Shown here: positions 31,057 through 40,620 of the stretch, one piece after another
Position numbering within the stretch: the stretch's first letter is position 1
Layout of the letters: the number at the start of each line of letters is the position of its first letter
Assembly (NCBI GenBank): GCA_964016985.1
Contig: OZ024826.1
Span: 40,527,070-40,591,069, forward strand
DNA from: Anodontia alba
Lineage: Eukaryota > Mollusca > Bivalvia > Lucinida > Lucinidae
DNA: 64,000 bases
Direction of reading: 5' to 3'
Made by a program: the position numbers and the translations under genes
Notes under the pieces: model-generated
Seen by the model: the letters and a program-made list of their open reading frames with translations, nothing else
What the model was told of the DNA's origin: nothing
Database searches by the model: none

Positions 31057-31676
31057 ATTATTGTTTTTTTATCTTATTTTATTTATTTTTTTTTGTTCTG
31101 CTATAGAATATAATTTTAATATTTTTATCACCAATAATTGCATTAGTACTAGTTAAAACTATGTACAGTTATTAATAAATCTGTTTCGGGACTCTTACGT
31201 CCCAAAAAAACATACACAAAAAGAAAAAAAAAAAAAAAAAAAAAAAAAACGCTAAAAACATGATATACCTGCTCCTTCTTCTGTAAACGCATTCTGGATA
31301 TTTGATGCTCTGCATGTACAGTTATTAATAAATCTGTTTCGGGACTCTTACGTCCCCAAAAAACATACACAAAAAGAAAAAAAGAAACACGCTAAAAACA
31401 TGATATACCTGCTCCTTCTTTTGTAAACGCATTCTGGATATTTGATGCTCTGCATGTCCGGCAGAACATACGCTTGATCTCTGGGTCATACTCGAGCCAG
31501 TCAAACTGCTTCAACCACTGTGGCTGAAACACGCGAGAGTTTGGCGCAGACCCTGAACCAGAAGTAGTTTTACATTTTTTCTGGGCAGGCTGATCAGACG
31601 AGACAGTCTTCTCCGACTCAGAATCGGCTTTACGTTTCTGAGATATTCCAAAGTCGAGAAGCGAACGCTGCGACAT
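28072..31676 (-). CDS. hAT transposase, two exons, apparently intact (about 690 aa)
   Basis: Exon 1 (31676-31409) starts MSQRSLLDFGISQKRKADSE and reaches the zinc-finger half FCRTCRAS (Cys72, Cys75). The donor gagcag|gtatat joins acceptor cttacag|ggaacc at 29876 in phase 1, giving GNLQRSTLVKHNDSKEH with His100 and His106, so the intron splits the TTF/BED-like finger. Exon 2 (29876-28072) has VDESTD (about 217), LVGLGSDGASVMFG (Asp about 283), HCVAHRLSLAC, INIRWLAMENAVK and the dimerisation motif VACERGFSLQNRIKVKSR (Glu about 626). These motifs define hAT transposases of the ZNF862/KIAA1586-like type. The 2073-bp reading frame has no stop or shift. A domesticated host gene is an alternative, but the terminal repeats and target duplication argue for a transposon. 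Confidence 0.88.
29990..31025. mobile_element. About 1-kb element inside the hAT-2 intron ('ctaagtattgggaca' ends)
   Basis: The left end is tacataagtattgggacagg and the right end, inverted, is tacctaagtattgggacacc. Flanking and internal copies of gtcccaatacttaggt occur at 30034-30090 and 30960-31015. No coding region is seen. TA dinucleotides flank it. A solo-like relic of related sequence lies near 27340. Confidence 0.6.
31161..31457. repeat. Tandem duplication copying the end of transposase exon 1
   Basis: The unit starting atgtacagttattaataaat and ending at the exon sequence (ttttgtaaacgcattctgga then tatttgatgctctgcatgt) occurs twice, 140-153 bp apart, the difference lying in an A-run. 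The intronic copy carries a duplicate donor site (revcomp gagcag|gtatat) at about 31268. Confidence 0.82.
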
Positions 31677-32360
31677 TTTGTTACAGTATGAAGAAATAAT
31701 GAAATTAACTTGTTATTTATTACTGTCCTTGCCGGAAAATTTGGTAGCGTTTGATCTCTAATCAAAAACAATTAAAATATTTACAAACAACAAAATACAT
31801 TACCTTAAAATTCTTTATATCCAAACTGAAAATCATCTTCTTTTACGCTATGCAAACTGAACCAATTTATCCCAGTTGAGTAACATCAACAAGCGATTAA
31901 CGGAAAATTACGGGCAATTATTAAAATCCTCCTTCTTTAATGCAACATACGCCGAAACAATTGATTTAAATGGGTGAAATCAACAACTGTACAAACAATA
32001 TAATAACACGTTGCACCTATTTCACTAATACACACGCGCGACAAGAAAACTATCGATGAATAATTAATGACCCGCGGTGCACGTCAACCAATCGTTGTTA
32101 GGCGGTGGGCGGTCTTATCGTCTAACTGTTACCTGTATTAATGGTTCAGCGATCGGCGCGGACAAAATTGACATATCAACCATTTATCGGCACGTGTTGA
32201 TAATTATTGACAGTAGCGATTTTATACGTCGGGACAACATCAAACGGCCGTATGCGGCAACAACTGGACGTATGTTGTACGCCTAGGGTCAAATTTTTCG
32301 GCGTACGGGAGCAAATTTTGGGCGTATATTACGGCCATACGTCCACTAACGGAACCCCTG

Positions 32361-34728
32361 TGACAATGACCAATCCTAATCAACTGTGTGATGTGTTATT
32401 ATTTATGTGTTCTAAGATGGCTGATGAGACCAATCTTAGTTCTAAACTGCCAGTTGCAGATAGAACAAGAGAGATCTGAGGAAGAAAGCTCTGTTGGTGA
32501 TGCCTTAGCTCTGGCTTCCCGCTGTGCACGTTTCTGCTCGGCTTCGCCAATTCTTTTTGCTTCGTATTCACCAGCTCCCCTTTTTATGAGGCCTCGCCAC
32601 TTTGTACGATCTTGTGCAATCTGTTCCCATGACTCTGTTGGTATGTTGAAGTCTTTAAGGGAGGCTTTGAGGGTGTCCTTGTATTGCTTCTTCTGACCAC
32701 CATAGGAGCGTTTTCCTACTTGAAGTTCTCCATAGAGGATTTTCTTTGGCAAACGTTCATCAGGCATTCTGGTAACATGGCCTGTCCATCTTAACTGTGC
32801 CAATTTCAGAAGAGTATGTATACTCTGCATCCCTGCCCTTTTCAAGACTTCTGTGTCTGGAATCCTGTCTTGCCACTTCATCTTTAGAAGTTTTCTAAGA
32901 CAGCTTGTACAGAAGTGGTACAGTCTTTTGGCATGCCATTGGTAAACTGTCCAAGTTTCGCATGCATATAATGGTGTTGGCAGCACTACCGATCTATATA
33001 CTTTCAGCTTTGTGTCAAGTCTGATTCCACTTCGGTCCCAAATACTTCCACATAGCCGACCAAATGCTGCACTAGCTTTGGCAATTCTAGCATCGACTTC
33101 ATCATCAATGTGCACAACTCTAGACAATGTGCTTCCAAGGTAGATGAACTTGTCTACCACTTGCAGTCGCTGACCTTTCACTGTGATGGTAGGCTCCTTG
33201 TAAGGCTTTCCAGGTGCTGGCTGATATACTACCTCAGTCTTTTTGATGCTGATTGTGAGCTCATAGCTGTCACATGAATCAGATACTTGATCCACACCTT
33301 TTTGCATTTTCTCTTCTGTTGGAGCACCCTTTTGCCATGTCATCAGCAAAGAGGAACTCGTCTAGCATCTCTGTCTGAACCTTAGATTTAGCTTGCAACC
33401 TTCTTAGATTGAAAAGTTTCCCATCAAAGTGATACCTGATAGGTATACCACTGTCACCATCCTAGAAAGCATCTGTAAGCATGGCAGAAAACATCATGCT
33501 GAACAGTGTTGAAGCAAGTACACAGCCTTGCTTAACTCCATTTGTCACAGGAAATGGATCAGAAAACTCGCCATCATTTTGGACCCTTGCAAGCATACCA
33601 TCATGGAACTGCCACACCATTGCTATAAATTTGGCAGGACAACCAAACTTTGCCATAATTTTCCAAAGTCCCTCACGACTGACTGTGTCAAATGCTTTGG
33701 TAAGGTCGACAAAGGTCATGTAGAGGTCCACATTCTGTTCCTGGCATTTTTCTTGAAGCTGTCGTGCTGTAAAGATCATGTCTATAGTTCCTCTGTTTTT
33801 CCTGAATCCACACTGGCTTTCTGTAAAAGCCCTGACCATTCCAGGTGTTCATTCAATCGGTTCAGTACGACCCTAGCAAGAATCTTCCCAGCAATTGACA
33901 ATAAAGAGATGCCTCGATGACTGTCACAGACTTGAGGATTCCCTTTCCTTTTGAATAGGTGGATAATTGTTGCATCCTTGAAGTCTTGAGGGATGGCTTC
34001 TTTTCTCCACATAATGTGAAATAGAGTCCATGTCAGTTTCTCTGCAACTGGAGGACCTCCTGCTTTGTTGATCTCTGCAGGTATTGCATCTGATCCTGGA
34101 GCCTTGCCAGATGACAGGAGTTTTATTGCTTTCACTGTTTCAGAGACGGTTGGGAGCTCATCAAGCATCGGATTACATTCCACCTGTGGTAGTCTGTTGA
34201 TAGCTTCATCATTGACAGATGATGGCCGATTAAGGACACCATCAAAGTGTTCAGCCCATCTTTTCAAGATAGCTTCTTTGTCAGTCAGAAGATTAGTTCT
34301 ATCTGCACTAAGGAGTGGGGTAGTTCCTGAGCTCTGGGACCATATACTGTCTTGAGTGCATCAAAGAACTTTTTCATGTCCTTTCTGTCTGCAAAGGACT
34401 GGATTTCATCAGCCTTTTTTCTCAGCCAGGAGTCTTGCATGTCTCTGAGCCTCGTCTGAACTGTCTTGCATATGTTTGAATAGGCAGTCTTGCTAGATAC
34501 TGAGCAGGTATTTCTGAGGTAAGCCTTGTGTTTTTGGTGTTTCTCTTCAAGGAGTCCCCTGAATTTCATTATCATTCTCATCAAACCAATCTTGGTGTTT
34601 GCGAGATACTGGTCCTAGGGAATCCATTGCTGAAGAGTGAATGGTGTCTCTGAAGACTGTCCAGCTCTCATCTACATCTTCTGAACTGTGTTCCAGTGCA
34701 TCTAAATGGCTGCAGAGATCGTTGACTC
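32361..34728 (-). mobile_element. 5'-truncated LINE (non-LTR retrotransposon)
   Basis: A reverse transcriptase and its C-terminal region read on the minus strand in several frames. The upstream endonuclease is missing: recognisable sequence begins near 34728 with ESWTVFRDTIHSSAMDS. The 3' end meets the target duplication of hAT element 2. The style of the RT (FRKNRGTIDMIF, GVKQGCVLA, LFADD, YLGSTLS, LPTPLYACETWTVY) matches LINEs often annotated as jockey- or RTE-like. I do not fix the clade. Confidence 0.85.
32399..34720 (-). pseudogene. LINE reverse transcriptase ORF remnant with C-terminal zinc finger
   Basis: In order on the minus strand: a linker (34584-34285); RT blocks PGSDAIPAEI and HRGISLLSIAGKILARVVLN (34267-33782); FRKNRGTIDMIF, MTFVDLTKAFDT and GVKQGCVLASTLFS (33839-33462); an in-frame stop at 33462; FNLRRLQAKSKV and the catalytic LFADD near 33340; a one-base shift; then YLGSTLSRV, RSVVLPTPLYACETWT and a thumb/C-terminal part to 32399. 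The last residues, CSICNWQFRTKIGLISHLRT, form a C2H2 finger (C-x2-C-x12-H-x4-H including the next residues). The two frameshifts (near 33338 and 33800) and the stop indicate a dead copy. Plus-strand frames here are antisense. Confidence 0.85.
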
Positions 34729-35169
34729 ACTATTAATCGTGTAAACAAGATGATGGATTACAGCAGTTAAAACTTTACTAATCTGATTAAAAAACTACAA
34801 TGAATGCCGATTCACAAAACAAATATTTTCTTTCTTTTTTTTCTTTCTATCCTGATTGTCTTCATTTTCCCACATATTAAAATAATAAAAAAAATAATAG
34901 TATTGGATCATATTGTATTTTATTATTCATGGTTCTTCCTGTGATGTTGTTTGTTGATTACTGGCAAAATCAAACTCTCTCATATACACACGCATACATA
35001 CACATGCATGCACGCATGCTTGCACGCACACACACAAACACACATAAACGTGCCTTTGAATAAGATGCATTTTATGTAGAGATTTAGACTGCATTAATGT
35101 ATTCCCTGTTGCTCACCAGTAGCTGACAACCATCCTTCTTCAAAATGTTGTTAAACAGGGTTGTGAAAG
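34729..35169. other. Spacer with imperfect CA-rich microsatellite
   Basis: AT-rich DNA; from 34980 to 35047 it holds an irregular (CA)n/(CATG)n tract. No gene is seen. Confidence 0.55.
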
Positions 35170-35340
35170 AAACGACTAGTGGTTATGGATTGGGGGCAAA
35201 ACGACTAGGGGGGAAATGAAATTTGGAGGCAAAATGACTAAGGGTAAAAAATAAGCGGTGAAACGACCAGGGGCGAAACGCCTTGGGGACAAAATGTCAT
35301 TACCAATTTCAAGCTCCTGTGGTTACAATTAGCACTTTAA
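35170..35340 (+). repeat. 'ggggcgaaacgac' minisatellite block, right copy
   Basis: Units are gggggcaaaacgactagggg, ggaggcaaaatgactaaggg, cggtgaaacgaccaggggcg and aaacgccttggggac. It is inverted relative to 25076-25290, with the same outer phrase at its right edge. Confidence 0.75.
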
Positions 35341-35711
35341 GGTTTATATATAAATGTTTTAAAACAACAAACTCCTAAAGCTTCATTCCACCCATGGGAG
35401 TCCCTTGAACTCTCATTTTAAAACCCTAACTGGTCTGAGGAAAACACTGGATCTGAACATTTAGCTATATCTGCGTTTAAAAACTGATATTTGCCAACAA
35501 ATTATACGCTACCTAAAATCAACAACCATTTACTACCGTTTTATCTTATGTTAAATTAACTCCAGTCATTAAATGCGGTCGTTATAAAGCATTTCTTTTC
35601 TTCTGAAAATCAAAGTGAAAGTATCTCATATGCGCACAATATTATATCTGTATTCAAAATGGTTGACAGTATTGATAAGAAGATGGTGTAGCATTCAAAG
35701 AACTTAACTCT

Positions 35712-35752
35712 CTTGAAAAAGGCTTTAATCAGCCGAAACGTTGAGATTTAAT
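35712..35752 (+). other. Degenerate hammerhead-like motif
   Basis: The sequence tctcttgaaaaaggctttaa then tcagccgaaacgttgaga can fold with stem II ggc/gcc, a GAAA box and a closing tctc/gaga stem. The expected CUGANGA box is ttgaaaa, so catalytic residues are altered. Sequences of this pattern are characteristic of Penelope-like element ends. Confidence 0.4.
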
Positions 35753-35965
35753 TGTGAAATAAACTGTGCAAAAGTAAAAGTGAAGGTAGCCTTTCAACTC
35801 TTAATTGGTTACCGCATTTTGCAATAGCATAATTATAGGCGCGTATGAAGGGGGTACCATGAGAAGCGGGAACCATTTAACAAGTATTAGCTTTTTATCA
35901 AAATTTTGCATGCACGATAAAAATGCAGCACCACATGATGGCATATGTATCAAGACAGTTGAGAA

Positions 35966-36070
35966 CCCAGCAAACACACAACATCCGAACAACGTCGTTA
36001 CAGCGTCGCTGCACCGTTACGTTGCAGCGACGTTGCAACGACGTTGTTGCGACGTTGTGTGATTGCTGGG
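35966..36070. mobile_element. CCCAGCAA palindromic element rich in GACGTTG
   Basis: It begins cccagcaaacacacaacatc and ends gacgttgtgtgattgctggg. Inside, gttgcagcgacgttgcaacg and related motifs repeat every 9-15 bp in both senses. Related elements lie at 36561-36650 (cccagcgggcac, gacgttg) and 59695-59795. Confidence 0.65.
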
Positions 36071-37320
36071 AAGAATAATGGTGTCAAATAATGCACTAAT
36101 AGTCCATGACTAAATTGCATAATGAAAAGAAATGGTTTGCTTATTGAGAAATAAACAAAATGCCAAAACGTGGTTAAGTGAGGTCTTCCCCGGAACAAGG
36201 GAACATGCATGCCAATTTAACTTCAGGGAACAAGGTGACAAAGGCAAATATTTTAAGGGAACAAAACTAAAATTTTGGGGTACCGGGAACATAAAAAAAA
36301 AATAAAATTACTTTTAGGGAACAAGGGAACATAGTCTATCATTTTTAGGGAACAAGGAAACAAGACACCCCTCCCCCACCTGGAGGGCCTCTTAAGTGTG
36401 TCAAAACCCATGGCATAACTGAGTTATTTGACAGTACCAGCCGCCGTGAACGACGAGGATTGACTGAGGCTGATACTAGATCCATCTGCGGTTGGTGAAC
36501 ACAGCGACAACAGCCAGATGAACACTGGTCTCTCTGTACCTATTCACTAACACATGGTTTCCCAGCGGGCACAGTGATGTCTATGCAAAGTCATGACGTT
36601 GCATCGACCATGGGGCGACGTTGTAAAGACGTCATGTGTCTACTGGATTATGTTATGCCCTGCATGCATGGAGATATATCTTGATTGCTAATATTTACAA
36701 TGAATATACACGTCAAAGTCTTTAGCACATTTGAATTATAAGACTGGATACTCCGACTGTCTGCTACCGGCGAATATAGTAAACTCAGCAAAAATCACCG
36801 TTTACAGACCGAATTATATGTGCAAAATAATTAGAACCCGTATAAAAGTTTCATTAAAATGTTATTTCTTTTTAAGTATTAATAACCATTTCTGATTGAT
36901 TATTAGACGAAGTCTTATAAGATCATATGTCAGAATGTACGTGCCATGAAGCGATGATAAATTTCATGAAACGGTTATTTTTGTCAAATACTTTAACTTT
37001 CATTGTGTGCATTTTAAATCATTTTTACAATATGATCTTAAAGTTCACGCTAGTCGAGAGTCGAAAGTCCAAGACAACCTCCTCTACTTAGAAAAACAAT
37101 TTGATAGAATTAATGATGTAAATGGCGCGAAGGTAAAAAAAAAAAAAAAAGATCAGTCCGTTGAAATACACCTCACCCCCGCAAACATCCCCCAAATACC
37201 CCAAACCACTTTATTTTAATATTTACCGTTTCACACCAAATCACTTACCTTATTTTTTCACTCGAAATTGTACACCGGCAAACTTTGATTTTATACATGG
37301 TCTTTAGCTCTTAAGGGAAC
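36071..37320. other. Gene-free stretch with a small internal repeat
   Basis: From 36180 to 36370 the motif agggaacaaggtgac / agggaacaagggaacat recurs four or five times. 36561-36650 holds a CCCAGC element relic. An A-run lies at 37137-37150. No gene is seen. Confidence 0.5.
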
Positions 37321-37324
37321 TGTA

Positions 37325-37326
37325 TA

Positions 37327-37418
<92 letters not shown>
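37325..37418. repeat. Compound (CT)n(AT)n(GT)n microsatellite
   Basis: Three dinucleotide tracts follow one another without interruption, ending about 25 bp from the hammerhead-like motif at 37443. Confidence 0.95.
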
Positions 37419-37420
<2 letters not shown>

Positions 37421-37442
37421 ACAATTAACAGTGCAAATGATT

Positions 37443-37489
37443 TGTTTACCTGAGGCTTTTCGGCTTTCGCCTTCTTCAGAGGTTTTCTA
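37443..37489 (-). ncRNA. Hammerhead-ribozyme-like motif downstream of a Penelope-like ORF
   Basis: On the minus strand the sequence is acctctgaagaaggcgaaag then ccgaaaagcctcaggt. It contains CTGAAGA, a GGC-GAAA-GCC hairpin, GAAA, a near-palindromic aagcct (stem III) and a closing acct/aggt stem I. This is the layout of minimal type I hammerheads, which are known in Penelope-like elements. One extra A lies between CTGAAGA and GGC, so the register of stem II is not canonical. It has the same strand as, and lies 3' of, the Penelope-like fragment. Activity is inference. Confidence 0.5.
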
Positions 37490-37729
37490 TTTTAAAAAAT
37501 GACACAAAAATGTACAATTTACAAATAAAAGTTGCATGAATTGAAAAACAGATTATGCCCTTTTCGGGCCCATGTTATCTGGCCCGCTACGATTTGATAA
37601 CTGATCGTGTTTAGATACATGTGAAATGTAAACAATAAGCGTAAACAAAACGTGCAAAAGGTATAAAGCTTATCTTTACTATCAACACCACTGTGCTCAT
37701 ATTTGCAGTGTATACAGTGCACATAAACC

Positions 37730-38260
37730 TTACACAGAAAGGGATATGCACCAAAGTGAGTGTTTCTCACCAATACGTAAGGCAAATGGGCCCAACTTAC
37801 GTAAAATCACACGAACAAAACGTTCCACATGAGCTGTCGCATGCTCTGACTTAGGACGACGATTCCCTCTACTGGTCGCCCTTGTTGCCCTTGCCCTTGT
37901 CCCATATGACCGTAGAGTGTTCAGACGTCGGATCCAATAGCTCTCTCCCTCGCTTTCCTGGTTCGATCTGTCCACTCTGGGTTTTGATCTAAACAACAAA
38001 GCGTGGCGGGGTTGAGAAAATCATATGTTCTGGCAAACAGAAGTGTTCTGCGACAGGAGACTTCTCGAACCGCTTGTGTTTCCAATCATCTCGGTGGCCG
38101 TTCACCCGTCGGTTCACATGATCACCGGTTTCACCAACATATATTGTTTTCCACACTTGGTACATGTTATAAGGTAGACAACATTGGTCGTCTTACAACT
38201 AGTGTTGCTCCTAAGCTTGATTGTTGCCCCAGATGCTGAGTTCGCGATCTGTGTTGGGGT
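37730..38260 (-). pseudogene. Penelope-like element fragment, GIY-YIG nuclease domain
   Basis: On the minus strand NVVYLITCTKCGKQYVGETG runs into DHVNRRVNGHRDDWKHKRF and EKSPVAEHFCLPEH. This matches the GIY-YIG endonuclease of Penelope-like elements, including the zinc-binding-like CTKCGKQYVGETG start. A shifted frame continues DQNPEWTDRTRKARER then ESYWIRRLNTLRSYG, where the Glu of ESYWI corresponds to the conserved acidic site. The reverse transcriptase part is absent: sequence beyond about 38260 is not coding. One frameshift lies near 37940. The plus-strand open frame at 38003-38239 is its antisense. Confidence 0.82.
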
Positions 38261-39424
38261 TTTATATATACATGTATTCACACAGTTCCGCCAAGGAAGA
38301 CAACTTGTGACTTACTGTTTTCTTTCCCCACACGACTAGTCCGTTCCAAAATAAGGGATCTGCACTAAAACAAAAGAACTTATTACCAATTCCTTTCAGA
38401 GCCATACCCAACTATCAACAGCATAATGCCGGAGATAGCCGAAGATTACCAGTCTCCGTAGAATGGACCTGTCCAATAATAACCATGGAAACCATAGGGA
38501 ACGCAAAACTAAGTTTTATACAAGTTCATAGAAATTATTTTCTTTACAGATGTTGTTATATTAAGAAAGACAATCTCATTACCTTTATAGTGATATAAAT
38601 TTTATTAAATTATTTTGATGTCTTCATGCTTCCCGCATTCGAAAAGGAGACCGGTGTGCAAATGGCTTGCTATATAGGAAAAAACTATCAGAAACGCGAA
38701 TTTTCACATTTTAAACAAATATATACCTATTTCCATTTCCAATGTTATATTTTTTCCCTCGTTTTCTGAACTTTACAATGGTATATAATTTGTTTATATT
38801 CATTTCGGTCTTTAGCTTCCCGAGATTCCCGAAAATCGGGGTTGGACTCTTTATCAGTGTGAACGAAATAGCAGCTGATTTTTTTTTCCGAATGCACATA
38901 TGGCTTTGGTTTGAACATATTTATTTCCGAAATGTTTACATATACAACACATACAAAATTACAACAACAGGATTAGAACGAAAGCATAAAAGCTTATTTA
39001 GTTCCTTTCCTAGGATGTGATCATTGTCAGAAATATGAGTATACAAGCAAATCCTGAATGGTTAGTTTCCAGTGGTCCTCTTCAAGTAATAACAATAATA
39101 ATTGTGAAGTTTGACATGAAGAGATGAGCAAACATAAATTGAGAATAAGAAGAGAAAAGAAAAACAAATTACACAAGATGAAACGAAGAAAAACAGAGAG
39201 GTGGCGGGGGGGGGGGGGGGTGGGGGGCGGGAAGAAATGAAGAACTATGGAGCAGATTTTTTACGAAGACTATGAATATAGTAAGAAGTTACTGGGGATT
39301 GTGAGTGGTGCAGGAGAGATCCGAGTGATGTCATCGATGTATGCTCCGAATCACTGTCACTATTTAAAGTCCATTTAGTCTGGTACAAATAATGACTGAT
39401 ACGAATGTAACCGATTAACTTTCT
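38261..39424. other. No recognised feature
   Basis: AT-rich DNA without a recognisable gene. A 12-base G run with flanking G-rich sequence is at 39203-39230. A small open frame at 38742-39020 has no family features and is not called. Confidence 0.5.
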
Positions 39425-40620
39425 TTAAAATCTTTTCGTTCTTTGGATATACCTCTGTACTGCTTCAAAAATGGCTATATTAGCTTCATTAGGTAAATTA
39501 AGATCGCCATTGAGGATTATATTTAGGGTGATATTGCCATGTTGTGATAGAGTGTCCATAAATACCTGTCTATGATTTCGGTATAAGTGGTCTGCATTTT
39601 CTATATCACCACATCTACAATTACAGAGAGGAAATTCTATGATGTTTTTCGAGTAAAGATCGTAATTGAGAGAGCTGCAACCAATTCTAAGTCTAGTATG
39701 AAGTATCTGCATGCTTCTGTTGCCTACATAAAAGTATTTTGGAACAATTACTATGCCCTGACGTAATTGTCTCTTAAAATCATCAACTGTATCTAGAATC
39801 CTGTCAGAGCAGGGAAGATCGTTCCAATCACGAATGATTGCAGGAAGAAAAGAATTATAATTATATTGATTAGTACGAGAATGTATTGTTCTTATCATAA
39901 GAACAATACATTCTCGTACTAATCAATATAATTATAATTCTTTTCTTCCTGCAATCATTCGTGATTATGATATTATTTGCGTTACGCAAACTATAACGGG
40001 AAGCGTTCCGGTCAGGCCGAGGAACCAGTGAAGAGAGATAAGAGGGGGCAATGTCATTATACATTTTATAGAATAGGACTAATTTATGCTTTCTTCTCCT
40101 TACATCTAGTGTTTCCCGTATGATCTCATCATATAGTTTTTACCCAGAGACTAGTTTAGTTATTCCGGTGGCTATTCCAGCAGTCTCTAATTGTATTTTT
40201 TTTTTTAAATCATGTTTCTCTTGTTGAATGCAGTTGTCCCAAACTACATCGGCATGTTCTAGTATTTGGCGAACAAAAGCAATATAAATTGTTTCTAGGG
40301 ACTTCCTATCCAAGGTATATTTAAATTTCCTCATGACATTTATTCTGGACCATGCCTTACTCTTGACATACTCTATATGTTTATGCCAGGAGCAGTCTGA
40401 TGATATGTAAATTCCCAAATGTTTATGAAACTGAACTTCGTTAATTTCTTGATTCGACATGAAAACCGGAGAATGATCAGGTTTGTTTATTTTGCGAGAG
40501 ATAATAAGAGATTCATTTTTATTTGGGTTAAATTTCACTAACCAAGACTTTGCCCATTGTGATATTTTGTTAAGCTCTGTATTAAGGATTTCAGCAACAG
40601 CATCTGGATTGTCTACATGA
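39425..40620 (-). pseudogene. LINE reverse transcriptase C-terminal fragment (jockey/CR1-like style)
   Basis: Minus-strand frames read QEINEVQFHKHLGIYIS, then RKFKYTLDRKSLETIYIAF, VRQILEHADVVWDN and TAGIATGITKLVSG. After an in-frame stop at 40140 comes KLYDEIIRETLDVRRRKHKL, then MYNDIAPSYLSSLVPRPDRN, and finally YNSFLPAIIRDWNDLP and the tail to 39425. This is the region after the RT fingers and palm of non-LTR retrotransposons. The catalytic part is missing. A 70-bp inverted duplication (39826-39966) interrupts the coding sequence. Confidence 0.82.
39826..39966. repeat. Perfect 70-bp snap-back palindrome in the LINE fragment
   Basis: The left arm from aatcacgaatgattgcagga to ttgttcttat and the right arm ataagaacaa to tcctgcaatcattcgtgatt are exact inverse copies with one central base (39896). 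The LINE protein reads through the left arm, so the right arm is an inverted copy inserted within the gene. Confidence 0.92.

Larger units (their letters stand above)
26768..32360 (-). mobile_element. hAT element 2 (5593 bp) with intact transposase gene
   Basis: The left end is cagggcttccactaac, and the right end read inward is caggggttccgttagtg, an imperfect inverted repeat. The same 6 bp, tgacaa, stand at 26762-26767 and 32361-32366. The left subterminal DNA repeats ggaagtc at least four times and the right repeats cgtatg/tacg motifs. The transposase gene (28072-31676, minus) lies inside. Its intron has taken up a further element with 'ctaagtattgggaca' ends. The terminal match is short, so confidence in the exact ends is moderate. 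Confidence 0.68.

Noticed and set aside
33481..34355. Plus-strand open frames over the LINE
   Set aside because: They are antisense to the reverse transcriptase, which has clear motifs on the minus strand.
38003..38239. Plus-strand 78-residue open frame
   Set aside because: It is antisense to the GIY-YIG nuclease motif.
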